NCBI RefSeq assembly: GCF_002979975.1 | Contig: NZ_PCQD01000002.1 | Location: 434,001-498,000, forward strand | Length of the DNA: 64,000 nt | Reading direction: 5' to 3' | Source: Pseudomonas sp. MYb185 | GTDB lineage: Bacteria > Pseudomonadota > Gammaproteobacteria > Pseudomonadales > Pseudomonadaceae | Shown here: piece by piece, positions 46,135 through 55,498 of the stretch | Position numbering within the stretch: the first letter of the stretch is position 1 | Layout of the letters: every line of letters starts with the position of its first letter | Notes under the pieces: model-generated | The model's input: the letters and a program-made list of their open reading frames with translations, nothing else | Told to the model about the DNA's origin: nothing | Databases searched by the model: none | Translations under genes and position numbers: made by a program

Positions 46135-46893
46135 TCAGAACTGCACACGCTTGGTGTAGCCGCCATCGATCACCACGTTGGTGCCGGTGATGTAGGATGC
46201 TGCCGGGCTGGACAGAAAGACCACCGTGCGGGCTACATCATTGGGCTCACCGAAACGGCCCAGGGCCATCTGCGCCAGAGTCTGATCGTAGAACTCCGGC
46301 ATCGCTTCCTTGATCGCAGACCAGTTACCGCCCGGATACTCGATCGGGCCGGGAGATACCATGTTCACACGGACTTTCTTCGCACCCCAGGCCTGGGACA
46401 GTTGCTTGCCGTAGGTGATCATCGCCGCCTTGATCGCATTGAACGCCTGGGGAATGATGAAGGTTTCGATTGCAGCGGTGCTGGACATCAGGATCACCGA
46501 GCCCTCACCACTGGCACTCAAATGCTCCTCCAGCATTTCACAACCAATGACCGCTCCCATCATGTCCAGGCGGAAGGTCATCTCCCAATCAGTGGTGCCT
46601 TGGGCGCCAGAGGAGCTGGCGTTATGAATGAAGATGTCACAACCGCCCAGCCGCTCCGCCGCCGAGACCAGCCATTTCCTATATGCCTCGGTGTCGTTCA
46701 TATCGAACGCATCGCCGAATACCGTCACCCCGTGAGCTTCCAACACCTTGACGGTTTCCGCGACCCGCGCGGCATCACGAGAGAAGAATGCGATATCGCA
46801 ACCTTCGGCAGCGTACAGTTCCAATGCCGCGCGCCCCAGACCACGGCTGCCGCCATTGATGATGACTTTCTTTCCACGCAGACCTAATTCCAT
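46135..46893 (-). CDS. SDR 2 with catalytic Tyr replaced by Phe
   Basis: A 252-residue SDR-fold protein. The cofactor motif GGSRGLG (14-20) and the Ser (S138) are kept. The YxxxK position is F151-x-x-x-K155, so the catalytic tyrosine is missing. The NAG motif also reads HNAS. It may be inactive as a normal dehydrogenase, work in a non-standard way, or have a binding role. CAGGAG precedes the ATG. It is next to the ThuA-like and GST genes. Confidence 0.82.
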   Translation of the reverse strand: MELGLRGKKVIINGGSRGLGRAALELYAAEGCDIAFFSRDAARVAETVKVLEAHGVTVFGDAFDMNDTEAYRKWLVSAAERLGGCDIFIHNASSSGAQGTTDWEMTFRLDMMGAVIGCEMLEEHLSASGEGSVILMSSTAAIETFIIPQAFNAIKAAMITYGKQLSQAWGAKKVRVNMVSPGPIEYPGGNWSAIKEAMPEFYDQTLAQMALGRFGEPNDVARTVVFLSSPAASYITGTNVVIDGGYTKRVQF

Positions 46894-46928
46894 GACACTC
46901 TCCTGAATGCATCTCGTTGTTGTAGAAA

Positions 46929-47702
46929 TCAGTTATTACGCTCGCACGCCGGCTCGCTGGCCCAAGCCAGACCGCGACGCAGCAGTTCATAGAACACTGG
47001 CGACTCCCATGAACACCGGTCCACATCGGGCCAGTAGTCCATCAGTGGCCGGAGATCGTAGTGTCCCCGGCAATGCCCCAGCGTCAGGTACAGCACCCCT
47101 CCTTTGCCAAGCGCACGGCGATACAACACCGGATGCCTCTCGGGCAGCCATTGATCGCGTACAAAACCGGGAGTTTCACCTTCAAACTCGATATCCAGCA
47201 GAACATCGATATCAGCACACTGATCTACCAGGTACTGCTCATCGACCACTTCAAAGTCCTCTATACCTTGCACCAGAGGATCCTCCGGCTTTGCTACCCG
47301 TACCATGAAGGGGCCGATAGGAGGATGAGAGGCGAACTGGGTACCGAGCGTCTCCATGAAATGACTGGCCCAATCGGGTGTGTCCACCAGCCCGCTGTCC
47401 AGGAAGCGCAGAATGGAGTTAGTGCCATGCAGCGCATACCAACGCCCCCCCTGCTCCAACCAGGAGCGCAGCGCCTGTTGCTGGTCGAGACTCGGAATCA
47501 CCTCACAGGTATAGGTCACCAGAAAATCAGCATTCTGGATCGCCTCCATATTCGAGTAGTCCTCGAAAACCCTCACCCTGAAACGCTCATTCTCAGCCAA
47601 CAGTTTGAGCAGCTCGAGCCGGGCGAAATCGATATCGTGGTACTTGCCTGCAGCAATCAATACACAATCAATTCTGCCTGTTTGTTTTATATCCAAGGTC
47701 AT
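46929..47702 (-). CDS. ThuA-like domain protein
   Basis: A 257-residue protein with the ThuA (glutamine-amidotransferase-like) fold. It begins with IDCVLIAAGKYHDIDFARLELL. RWYALHGTNSI follows near residue 92, and the C-terminal YLTLGHCRGHYD carries the conserved His/Gly pattern. The family is named for a trehalose-utilisation gene but is found in many catabolic clusters with unknown roles. AGGA is 9 bp before the ATG at 47702. Confidence 0.75.
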   Translation of the reverse strand: MTLDIKQTGRIDCVLIAAGKYHDIDFARLELLKLLAENERFRVRVFEDYSNMEAIQNADFLVTYTCEVIPSLDQQQALRSWLEQGGRWYALHGTNSILRFLDSGLVDTPDWASHFMETLGTQFASHPPIGPFMVRVAKPEDPLVQGIEDFEVVDEQYLVDQCADIDVLLDIEFEGETPGFVRDQWLPERHPVLYRRALGKGGVLYLTLGHCRGHYDLRPLMDYWPDVDRCSWESPVFYELLRRGLAWASEPACERNN

Positions 47703-47776
47703 AGATGACAATCCTATTATTTTGATCCCGACTCCTCCTTCATGGATCGGAGCCGAATTATTTCAATAGCAGGCCA

Positions 47777-50212
47777 TCAAGCCGCACCGCCAGCCAAGGC
47801 AGCCGCTTTAGTCTCTTCAGCCGTCAAGGCTGGCTTGGCAGTATTGTTGCGAAGCAGGAAGTGCGACAGAGCCGGCACCAAGATCAATGCCCCGACCATG
47901 TTCAGCAGGAACATGAAGGTCAACAGGATCCCCATATCCGCCTGGAACTTGATCGGCGACCAAGCCCAAGTCACCACGCCTGCGGCCAGAGTCACCCCGA
48001 CCAGCGCCACTACCTTGCCAGTGGTGGCCAGCGCTTTGCGGTAGGCATCAGCCACCGAGTAGCCCATACGCTGGAATGCCAGCTGGGTACTCAATAGGTA
48101 GATCGCATAATCCACCCCAATCCCAACCCCTAGCGCCACTACCGGCAGAGTCGCTACCTTGACTCCGATTCCGAGAAACACCATCAGCGCCTCGGCCAGC
48201 ATCGAAGTCAGGATCAATGGCACCAAAGCGACAATCACCGCCCTCCAGCTTCTAAACGTGATCAGGCACAGCAGCGCCACCGCTGCATAGACGTATAACA
48301 GCATCTTGCGGTTCGCTTCCCGGACGACGATGTTCGTCGCCGCATCCACTCCGGCATTACCGGCTGCCAGCAGGAACTGGTAATCCTCGGTGCTGTTTTC
48401 CTCAGCAAACGCGCTGGCCGCTTCTACGACACGATCCAGCGTGTCGGCCTTGTGATCAGACAGGTAGGCCAGAACCGGCGTCATGCTGCAGCGGGTATTA
48501 AGGAACTCCGAGTTCCAGGACACAGCATTGCCAATCTGAGCATCAATCAATCCCTGATTGTCACTGACTGTGGCCCATTTCGGGTTACCTTCAAACATAC
48601 CAGCAGTATAGTTGCGCACCGTGTCGGCCAGTGAGCCCGTTCGCTGCACCCCCGGCACCTGGGCCAGATGCCAGGAAAGGCGATCCACCTCGATCAAGGT
48701 TTCATAACGGCGGCAGCCGTCCTCGGGAGTTTTGACCATCACCGCAAATACATCGCTGGAAATGCCATAGTGTGAAGTGATGTAGGCATTATCCAGGTTG
48801 TAACGTGAGTCTGGACGCAGCTCAGGCGCGCCTGCATCCAAGTCGCCAATCTGCAGTTTGGTCGACATGTACACACCCCAGGAAAGCAGGATCGCAGCAG
48901 CGACAATAGATCCAATCGCCCAGCTTCGCTGAGTAAAAAGTGCCAGGAAACGCCATAGTACACTTGGTCTGCGCTGATCCACTTCCAGACTACGCTGGGC
49001 CGCCTTGGGACTGACACCGATGTAGGAGAGTAGTACCGGGATCAGGATCAGGTTGGTAAAGATCAGCACACCGACACCGATACTTGCGGTCAATGCCAAA
49101 TCACGGATAACCGGAATATCAATGATCATCAGCACCGCGAAGCCGACCACGTCCGCCAGCAGGGCCGTCAGCCCAGGCAGGAACAATCGCCGGAAGGTGA
49201 AACGTGCCGCGACCTCCTTGTGCGTACCACGACCGATATCCTGCATGATGCCGTTCATCTTCTGAGCACCATGGCTGACACCGATGGCCACCACCAGGAA
49301 CGGTACCAGCATGGAGAAAGGATCCAGATCATAGCCAAGCAACGTCACTGCGCCCAGTTGCCAGATGACCGCAACAATGGAGCATGACAGCACCAGCAGC
49401 GAACTCCGCATACAACGGGTATAACTGTAGATGATCACCACAGCAATGATGGCCGCCGCCAGAAAAAACAGCATGACCAGTTTCAGACCATCGATCAGAT
49501 CACCAGTGAGCTTGGCAAAACCGATGATATAGATATTGACATCATGCTCGGCGCTGTTGATGTATTTCTGCCGAATATCCTCAATGGAATCAGCCAGCAC
49601 CTTGTAATCGATAAGGTTTCCCTCGGAATCCTGACCCATCAGTGGAACAACAATCATGCTGGATCGATAGTCATTGGCAACCAGGCTGCCGACCACATCC
49701 GCGCGGCCGATATTGATCCGCAGGTTCCGAATACTACGCGGGCTGCCATCGTAATCGTTGGGCAGTACCGGGCCACCGGTAAACCCTTCCTCGGTAACCT
49801 CGGTCCAGCGTACTACGGGGGTAAAAATGGATTTCATCCATGGCCGATCCACTCCGGAAAGAATGAATATCTCATCGTTAATGTTTGCCAGCGTCTCCAA
49901 ATAACTGGCGTTGAATATATTGCCCTCCCTGGCCTCCACCACGATACGCAGCGAGTCACCAAACCCCCGTAGTTCCTCACGATTTTCCAGGTAATTCTGA
50001 ATGTATTCGTGACTTTGCGGTAATGTCTTCTCATAACTTGCACTGACCTTCAGGTCCTTCAAGTGGTAACCGAAGAACACAGTAAGAATCAGGCAGAACA
50101 ACATCAGAGCCACGCGGTGGTTGAACACTAGCCGCTCGATCACACCACCGGAATTGTGATCAAAATCTTCCAGGCGAGTCCCGGACTGAGTATTGTTATT
50201 ATTGGGTGACAT
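47777..50212 (-). CDS. RND-superfamily (MMPL-like) transporter
   Basis: An 811-residue inner-membrane protein with the two-repeat RND plan: one membrane segment near residue 38, a periplasmic loop of about 190 residues, five segments to about residue 400, then the same again from about 430. Family-specific features include the VAIGVSHGAQKMNG and GVGIGVDYAIYLLST segments in the fourth helices of each half. It lacks an adaptor protein or outer-membrane channel. It overlaps the YCF48-like gene by 14 bp. Relatives move hydrophobic lipids or sterol-like compounds, so substrate uptake is likely, but direction is unknown. Confidence 0.88.
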   Translation of the reverse strand: MSPNNNNTQSGTRLEDFDHNSGGVIERLVFNHRVALMLFCLILTVFFGYHLKDLKVSASYEKTLPQSHEYIQNYLENREELRGFGDSLRIVVEAREGNIFNASYLETLANINDEIFILSGVDRPWMKSIFTPVVRWTEVTEEGFTGGPVLPNDYDGSPRSIRNLRINIGRADVVGSLVANDYRSSMIVVPLMGQDSEGNLIDYKVLADSIEDIRQKYINSAEHDVNIYIIGFAKLTGDLIDGLKLVMLFFLAAAIIAVVIIYSYTRCMRSSLLVLSCSIVAVIWQLGAVTLLGYDLDPFSMLVPFLVVAIGVSHGAQKMNGIMQDIGRGTHKEVAARFTFRRLFLPGLTALLADVVGFAVLMIIDIPVIRDLALTASIGVGVLIFTNLILIPVLLSYIGVSPKAAQRSLEVDQRRPSVLWRFLALFTQRSWAIGSIVAAAILLSWGVYMSTKLQIGDLDAGAPELRPDSRYNLDNAYITSHYGISSDVFAVMVKTPEDGCRRYETLIEVDRLSWHLAQVPGVQRTGSLADTVRNYTAGMFEGNPKWATVSDNQGLIDAQIGNAVSWNSEFLNTRCSMTPVLAYLSDHKADTLDRVVEAASAFAEENSTEDYQFLLAAGNAGVDAATNIVVREANRKMLLYVYAAVALLCLITFRSWRAVIVALVPLILTSMLAEALMVFLGIGVKVATLPVVALGVGIGVDYAIYLLSTQLAFQRMGYSVADAYRKALATTGKVVALVGVTLAAGVVTWAWSPIKFQADMGILLTFMFLLNMVGALILVPALSHFLLRNNTAKPALTAEETKAAALAGGAA

Positions 50213-51455
50213 GACGAAGCTCCAGACGATTCATGGCGACGTTGCCTGACTCAAACAGGGACACGCTCGACTCTCCGGCAGAACTGTCAGTAGCTACCAC
50301 TGCAAGCTCCTGCACACCTTCAGCACCAACCAGTGCCAGGTGGCTACTTGATATCTGAGCCAGCCCATAAAAGGGCATGGGTTCGATGATGGCCTGGGCA
50401 GTAAAGCTGCTGCCACCATCGCTACTTATCAAGAGTTCTCCAGCCAGATTGACCAGCGCAATGGCACCATTATCAAAAATCATCCCATCGGTAATGCCAG
50501 CTACGGAATCCACTTCCAGTCGCGTCCAGTTCTGCCCTCGATCCATGCTCAGGAAAACACTCCCGCGCATACCAAAAACCACCAACTCATCAGAGCCAAT
50601 AGCAGAGCCGAATAGAGTTCCATCGTAAGGTGTTGCGACGCTGACAAATTGCTGATTGTCTTCCTCCAGACGCCAGACCATCCCCTGCTCTCCAGTGATA
50701 TAGAGACCATCTTTCCCAGCATTGATGGAATAGAAGTGCAGTTCGTATGGATTATCTATGCGATGAACCCAAGGCTCCCAGGTTTCGCCACCATTCACCG
50801 TCTTCAATAAGCGATTGAAGACACCCACAACGTAACCAACCTGCTCATTCTCAAAGTACACATCCATCAGAGCTTGCGTACCACCAAACCCCACCAGTAC
50901 TTTCTCACGCTCTATAAGCAGGCTGGCGTCAGGATAGCGTTCATCACCAATCCGCTGCGCATAGTAATCGAGGATAAGCTCAGAACTCTGATTGCCATCG
51001 AGCTGCACAGCCCAGCTCAGACCACCATCTTCGGTTTTCAGCACCACACCGCCATGCCCTACCGCCCAGCCGTGGCTGGCAGAAGCAAATGACACGGCGA
51101 CAAGATCGCTGCTGACCGGCACACTGGCCTGGCTCCAACTCTTACCAGCATCTTCAGACACCAGGATGTGTCCCCTCTGCCCTACTGCAACCAGTCGATC
51201 TCCCGCCCTGGTTATTGCTGTCAGGGGACTCTTGGCTGCTTTTATGCTCTGTACCGCCGGCATCGAGAGTGGGCTTTCGAAAGCAAAGCCGGTAAGACTC
51301 ATCATGAACAGAACCAGCAGAACGAAAAGTCTGAACTCGATCCCGACGCTCACTCTTCCGAGAAAGCAAAGCAATCGTCTCGGAAGAGGGGCAGCCACAA
51401 AGGCTTGATCTCGAGGGCTCCGGAAAGGGGGGGATAGCAGCTCGCAGCTCATCAT
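50199..51455 (-). CDS. YCF48/BNR-repeat exported protein
   Basis: A 418-residue beta-propeller protein related to photosystem II assembly factor YCF48. It has repeats of the form VAVGxxGxILxSxDGGxxW along its length. A hydrophobic stretch (about residues 42-57, RLFVLLVLFMMSLTGFAF) acts as signal or anchor. It heads the operon and is coupled to the RND gene. Such proteins usually accompany RND and DUF1329 genes. Operator site 5 lies 36 bp upstream of the ATG. The start at 51455 leaves a long n-region, and a later GTG is less likely. Confidence 0.82.
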   Translation of the reverse strand: MMSCELLSPPFRSPRDQAFVAAPLPRRLLCFLGRVSVGIEFRLFVLLVLFMMSLTGFAFESPLSMPAVQSIKAAKSPLTAITRAGDRLVAVGQRGHILVSEDAGKSWSQASVPVSSDLVAVSFASASHGWAVGHGGVVLKTEDGGLSWAVQLDGNQSSELILDYYAQRIGDERYPDASLLIEREKVLVGFGGTQALMDVYFENEQVGYVVGVFNRLLKTVNGGETWEPWVHRIDNPYELHFYSINAGKDGLYITGEQGMVWRLEEDNQQFVSVATPYDGTLFGSAIGSDELVVFGMRGSVFLSMDRGQNWTRLEVDSVAGITDGMIFDNGAIALVNLAGELLISSDGGSSFTAQAIIEPMPFYGLAQISSSHLALVGAEGVQELAVVATDSSAGESSVSLFESGNVAMNRLELRHVTQ

Positions 51456-51491
51456 TGCGCATCCTATTTATTTTTGTTGTGACACCGGCTA

Positions 51492-51515
51492 AAAAACCGA
51501 CATGAACGTTTTTTA
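51492..51515. promoter_or_regulatory. Shared palindromic operator, site 5
   Basis: AAAAAC (51492-51497), 10 bp, GTTTTTTA (51508-51515). It is 36 bp upstream of the YCF48-like start and heads the longest minus-strand operon. Confidence 0.62.
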
Positions 51516-51580
51516 TTAAAGTACTAGCTCTTGCGAATAGGTGCAAGCCCTGATGAGCTAATCAGACCCGCTGAGGGTCA

Positions 51581-52051
51581 TCACTCATTCCCCATCCCCC
51601 CTTCCCGCACCCGTTTACAAGCTTGATCAAGACCTTTGAACATCAGCCCATAGGCAGCCCGCAAGAAGATCTCAGCCTCTTGGGCCCGACCAGGCTGGGT
51701 AGTAAATTCACTACAGTAGTTTAAACAGCAACGATCACCAGGCAGCGAGCTTATCCAGCCGGTCGCCTGATAGGACAACAATCCCGCAGGGCGCTCCCCC
51801 ACAATGGAAAGCTTGTAGCTAAGACTTTCTGAGTCCTGGAAATCCAGACGTTCGCTAACCGCACCAGGAAAGCCCCGGTTGTAAATGTGACGGATCTGGC
51901 CAATGCCTTCCCCTTCGAGTTCCACACGCTCGATCACCACTATCTCGTCATCGGTGGGCCACCAGCGTTGGATGTTAGCGAAGTCGGCCAGCAACGCCCA
52001 GACCGTAGCAGCCGACCCGTTTAGTTCCTGATGAGTTTCTATGCGCAGCAT
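51581..52051 (-). CDS. SRPBCC (polyketide cyclase/START-like) protein
   Basis: A 156-residue helix-grip-fold protein that can bind or act on a hydrophobic ligand in its cavity. The ATG at 52051 has GGAGG 8 bp upstream, and a TTG five codons earlier is rejected. It begins with MLRIETHQELNGSAATVWALL, the typical start of the fold. Last gene of the unit with MDR 2, DUF1329 A and SDR 3. Possible roles are cyclase, dehydratase or carrier. None is certain. Confidence 0.8.
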   Translation of the reverse strand: MLRIETHQELNGSAATVWALLADFANIQRWWPTDDEIVVIERVELEGEGIGQIRHIYNRGFPGAVSERLDFQDSESLSYKLSIVGERPAGLLSYQATGWISSLPGDRCCLNYCSEFTTQPGRAQEAEIFLRAAYGLMFKGLDQACKRVREGGMGNE

Positions 52052-52106
52052 AGAGGAGTCCTCCAAAAGACAAAGGGTGGAAAATTAGGCGTCTAAAGCT
52101 GTCGAC

Positions 52107-52820
52107 TCACGCCTCGCCTCCTACCATCGAGCCGGCGTTGTCGATGACGAACTGTGCCCCCGATACATGCTTGGATTCGTCAGAGGCGAGAAACAGAACC
52201 ATCTGCGCAACATCCTCAGGCTGCCCCATGCCACTGGCGTCCTCGATCACCGTGAGCGCCAAAGGTGTGGCGATTGGCCCAGGCAACACAGCGTTGCAGC
52301 GGATCGGATAGCCTTTCTGCCGGCAATGCACGGCGACGGTGTGAGTCAGCGCCAGCACAGCCCCCTTCGCAGCAGCGTAGGAAGGTACCAACGGATAGCC
52401 ACGAATCGCCGTCAATGAAGACATATTGATGATCGAACCTCCTCGTTCACGCATGGCCTCGATTGCATAGCGGCAGCCAAGAAAAGTACCATCGTTGTGC
52501 ACCGCGTTCATTCGTTGATAGAGCTCTAGCGACGTCGACTCGATATCCGCTACCTGCACGATGCCAGCATTGTTCACCAGGATATCCAGTCCGCCGTAGT
52601 GCTCAGTGACAGCATTCATTACCCGCTGCCAATCGCTCTCGCTGGTCACATCATGGTGCAAAAACAGGCCATTCAATGTACTCGCCAATATCTGACCGGC
52701 CTTATCATCAATGTCGGTGATCACTACCCGGGCACCCTCAGCGGCGAGCAGCTCGGCGTCCATCTGACCCAACCCCGAGGCGCCGCCAGTGATCAGCGCA
52801 ACCTTGTCTTTCAAACGCAT
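52107..52820 (-). CDS. SDR 3
   Basis: A 237-residue classical SDR. The cofactor motif TGGASGLG starts near residue 11, with NNAG near residue 80, catalytic Ser in INMSSLTA and YAAAK. All key residues are intact. GAGG is 5 bp before the ATG at 52820, and the earlier in-frame ATG at 52850 is less likely. It resembles SDR 7 at the right edge in key regions. It is likely an alcohol dehydrogenase of the pathway. Confidence 0.86.
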   Translation of the reverse strand: MRLKDKVALITGGASGLGQMDAELLAAEGARVVITDIDDKAGQILASTLNGLFLHHDVTSESDWQRVMNAVTEHYGGLDILVNNAGIVQVADIESTSLELYQRMNAVHNDGTFLGCRYAIEAMRERGGSIINMSSLTAIRGYPLVPSYAAAKGAVLALTHTVAVHCRQKGYPIRCNAVLPGPIATPLALTVIEDASGMGQPEDVAQMVLFLASDESKHVSGAQFVIDNAGSMVGGEA

Positions 52821-52858
52821 GAGAACCTCACATTTCGTAGAAGTTTGCATAAAGGGAT

Positions 52859-52878
52859 GAGGCGCCCGTGAGCGCCTC
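52859..52878 (-). terminator. Hairpin after DUF1329 gene A
   Basis: A perfect 7-bp stem (52859-52865 with 52872-52878) with a 6-nt loop, 10 bp past the DUF1329 stop and inside the operon. On the minus strand it is followed by ATCCCTTT. It could separate strong expression of the envelope gene from the enzymes behind it. Confidence 0.5.
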
Positions 52879-52888
52879 GGTCGGCTAT

Positions 52889-54262
52889 TCAGCGAACTCC
52901 GCTACCCGCCATGGATTGCGGGTTAAAATGAGAATCCGGCCGACCATCAGTAATGACCCAGCCAGTTCCCATGGTAGGATTCTGTGAGCGGTAATAGGCG
53001 CCTGTAGCAAGATCGTATGTCACCGTTTCGTCAGTAGCATGACCCGTCGCTTCATAAAAGGTGATTGGCAGACTATGCGTCAGGCGATACACCTTTCCGG
53101 CAGCATCATAGTTGTCACTGATGCCAGTGCCGTAGAGATCTTCGTCAAGAAAAAGCATTCGCCGCGGGTAGATGTGACGGTTACCCTCCTTGAGCGTTGC
53201 TTCCACCACCCAGACGCGATGCTTCTCCCAGCGCATGCAGTCAGGATTGAGGTGATTGGGCGTTTCGGCAACGGGATCCGGGCAGATGTTGCGGTCATGC
53301 AGCTTGTAGGTGTTGTATGGAATGAACATCTCTTTCTTACCCTTGAGCTCGAAGTTGTAGCGATCCAGGGCACCATAGAAGACCGCCATCTCATCCACTA
53401 CACCGACGCCAGCACCGGTTGGGCTTGGGGTATCGTAGGCCAGGTCAGGCGACAGTTTCACGCGGCGCTGACCAGGTAGGTACTGCCACGCACGCCGGCC
53501 CGTATTGACCATATCAATGGAGTCATGTACCACAATTTTTTCTCCGTTCTTCCGTGCTGGATCGTGGAAGTCGTTACGGATCATCTCGTAGATGTCCTTT
53601 TCACCAATCGGCTCGGTCCGCTTAGGATCGAAGATAGGGTATTGGATCTCCATACTGGCCACACCGGTCACATTTCGGCGACCACTGGCATCCACCACGC
53701 TGCCAGTGAACAACGGCGTTTCAAAGGCAAACTGGTCAAACTTCAACAAGCGGTTCCACATCACTTCGTTGCCGGTCTTCGGGAAGGGAAACGGCGTACC
53801 ACCATAACAACCCGATAGACCCAGTTCATCATTCACCGTCTTGCACGCTGTCATGTTTTTACGGGCATTTTCCAGGTAGTAATCAGGATAAGACGCCGTG
53901 CGGTGAGTAGGGTAAATATCCATACGAAATGAAGGGTAGTTGCGCAGCAGTTCCTTTAGTCCTTCGCTCAACTGATCAGCGTACTGCCCCATATTCTCAG
54001 CAGTAACCGAAAACAGTGGTTTTTCATCGGCAAAAGGATCGGGGCGATAGCCCGGATTCTTCGGATCATAGGTCGACGGCGGCGATATCGGCCCAGTATA
54101 TGCGGGAATGCTGCCATCGGCGTTGGCACCCATTTCTGCACCCCAGGGAGTGAATTTAGTACCGATCTGGTCGATTTCTTCCTGGGTAGCCGCGGCTTGG
54201 ACGGAGAGGGCGAAGCTCCCCGAAATAGCCATGGCGGTGATGCTGCATGCGAAATATTTCAT
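52889..54262 (-). CDS. DUF1329 exported protein A
   Basis: A 457-residue protein with signal peptide (residues 1-23, cut after VQA) and the DUF1329 hallmark FTPWGAEMGANADGSIPAYTG after it. The family has an outer-membrane-lipoprotein-sorting (LolA/LolB-like) fold and usually occurs with DUF1302 beta-barrels and RND transporters. No DUF1302 gene is in the window. The second copy at 61 kb shows the same motif with a similar length. It probably aids transfer of hydrophobic compounds across the periplasm. Confidence 0.86.
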   Translation of the reverse strand: MKYFACSITAMAISGSFALSVQAAATQEEIDQIGTKFTPWGAEMGANADGSIPAYTGPISPPSTYDPKNPGYRPDPFADEKPLFSVTAENMGQYADQLSEGLKELLRNYPSFRMDIYPTHRTASYPDYYLENARKNMTACKTVNDELGLSGCYGGTPFPFPKTGNEVMWNRLLKFDQFAFETPLFTGSVVDASGRRNVTGVASMEIQYPIFDPKRTEPIGEKDIYEMIRNDFHDPARKNGEKIVVHDSIDMVNTGRRAWQYLPGQRRVKLSPDLAYDTPSPTGAGVGVVDEMAVFYGALDRYNFELKGKKEMFIPYNTYKLHDRNICPDPVAETPNHLNPDCMRWEKHRVWVVEATLKEGNRHIYPRRMLFLDEDLYGTGISDNYDAAGKVYRLTHSLPITFYEATGHATDETVTYDLATGAYYRSQNPTMGTGWVITDGRPDSHFNPQSMAGSGVR

Positions 54263-54327
54263 TAGTCAGACTCCACTCTTGTTGTTGTAGTCACGGTATT
54301 ACCCGTGTGTGCTTCGATCCTGCAAAG

Positions 54328-55347
54328 TCAGGGCGCGACCCTGACCATCAGCTTGCCCTCGTTACGCCCCTCGAACAGCAGATTGAAAGCGTCCAGCGTA
54401 TTCTCTAACCCGTCGATGACCTGCTCCCTGAATTGGAGCCGGCCTGTGCCGACCCACTCGCGCATCTGTGCAATACCCTGGGGGAACTGGTCCAAATAGT
54501 CGGAAACCAGATAGCCCTCGATCGTCGCGCTGCGTGCCAAGATCTGCCAAAAGTTGTACGGTCCGGGCACAGGCTCAGTGCTGTTGTAGCTGGAGATAGC
54601 CCCACAGAAGACAACGCGAGCATCCTTGTTGAGATTGAGTAGCGTGGCATCCAGGATCTGACCGCCAACGTTGTCGAAGTACACATCCACCCCCTGCGGG
54701 CATGCTCGGGCAATCGAAGCGACCATATCGGTTTCGGTTCGGTAGTTGATTGCAGCATCGAAGCCCAAGTCCTCGACAATCCAGCGACACTTTTCATCGC
54801 TACCGGCGATACCTACCGCGCGGCACCCTTTGATTTTGGCAATCTGCCCCACCAGCGACCCCACCGCTCCGGCCGCGGCGCTGACCAGCACGGTTTCACC
54901 CGGCTTAGGCTTGCCCACTTCCAACAAGCCAAAATAAGGCGTCAGTCCGACCGCACCGTAGATGCTGAGGTAGTGCTGCGCCTCATCCCCAGGTTTCAGC
55001 TCGACCAGCGAGAATTGACCGGCATCAGCTACCGAGTATTCTTCCCAGCCGCCAATACCCACCACAAGTTGGCCAGGTCGAAAACGGGAAACGCGACTTT
55101 CCACCACCTGGCCAATTACGGTACTGCGCACCGGATCACCGATGCGGATGGGTGGCAGGTAGCTGGGCCGCTCTGACATCCAGTCACGGATCGCCGGATC
55201 GATGGAAAGAAAATGATTGCGAATCAAGATCTGGCCATCGCCGGGACTATCAACGAGCGCTTCGTGTAAAACGACATCTTCGTTGGTGACAGTGCCTTGG
55301 GGACGGCGCTCCAGAATCAATCGACGCTGAATGGTTGGGTCGGACAT
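54328..55347 (-). CDS. MDR-family NADP-dependent enone reductase 2
   Basis: A 339-residue paralog of the reductases at 44.4 and 57.9 kb. It keeps FLSIDPAIRDWM near residue 50, NADP-site AAAGAVGSLVGQIAKIKG and the GSDEKCRWIVEDLGFDAAINY segment. It has no zinc ligands. It heads the operon behind operator site 6. It would reduce the double bond of an enone or enal. Whether the three copies differ in substrate or are kept for dosage cannot be told. Confidence 0.88.
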   Translation of the reverse strand: MSDPTIQRRLILERRPQGTVTNEDVVLHEALVDSPGDGQILIRNHFLSIDPAIRDWMSERPSYLPPIRIGDPVRSTVIGQVVESRVSRFRPGQLVVGIGGWEEYSVADAGQFSLVELKPGDEAQHYLSIYGAVGLTPYFGLLEVGKPKPGETVLVSAAAGAVGSLVGQIAKIKGCRAVGIAGSDEKCRWIVEDLGFDAAINYRTETDMVASIARACPQGVDVYFDNVGGQILDATLLNLNKDARVVFCGAISSYNSTEPVPGPYNFWQILARSATIEGYLVSDYLDQFPQGIAQMREWVGTGRLQFREQVIDGLENTLDAFNLLFEGRNEGKLMVRVAP

Positions 55348-55394
55348 AGCAAGTTCCTCTTGTTATTGGGAGGAGTGAGGCTCAAACACACCAT

Positions 55395-55418
55395 AAAAAC
55401 CAGCAAGATGGTTTTTAA
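55395..55418. promoter_or_regulatory. Shared palindromic operator, site 6
   Basis: AAAAAC (55395-55400), 10 bp, GTTTTTAA (55411-55418). It is 47 bp upstream of the MDR reductase 2 start. It is one of the two sites with the most symmetric arms (AAAAAC with GTTTTT). Confidence 0.65.
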
Positions 55419-55498
55419 TTCGGACATATCACCCCACTCATCCAAGCTTCCTTTTCCATCCCTCAAAAGGTTACCGGAAAAGTTCTTATTCAAACACG

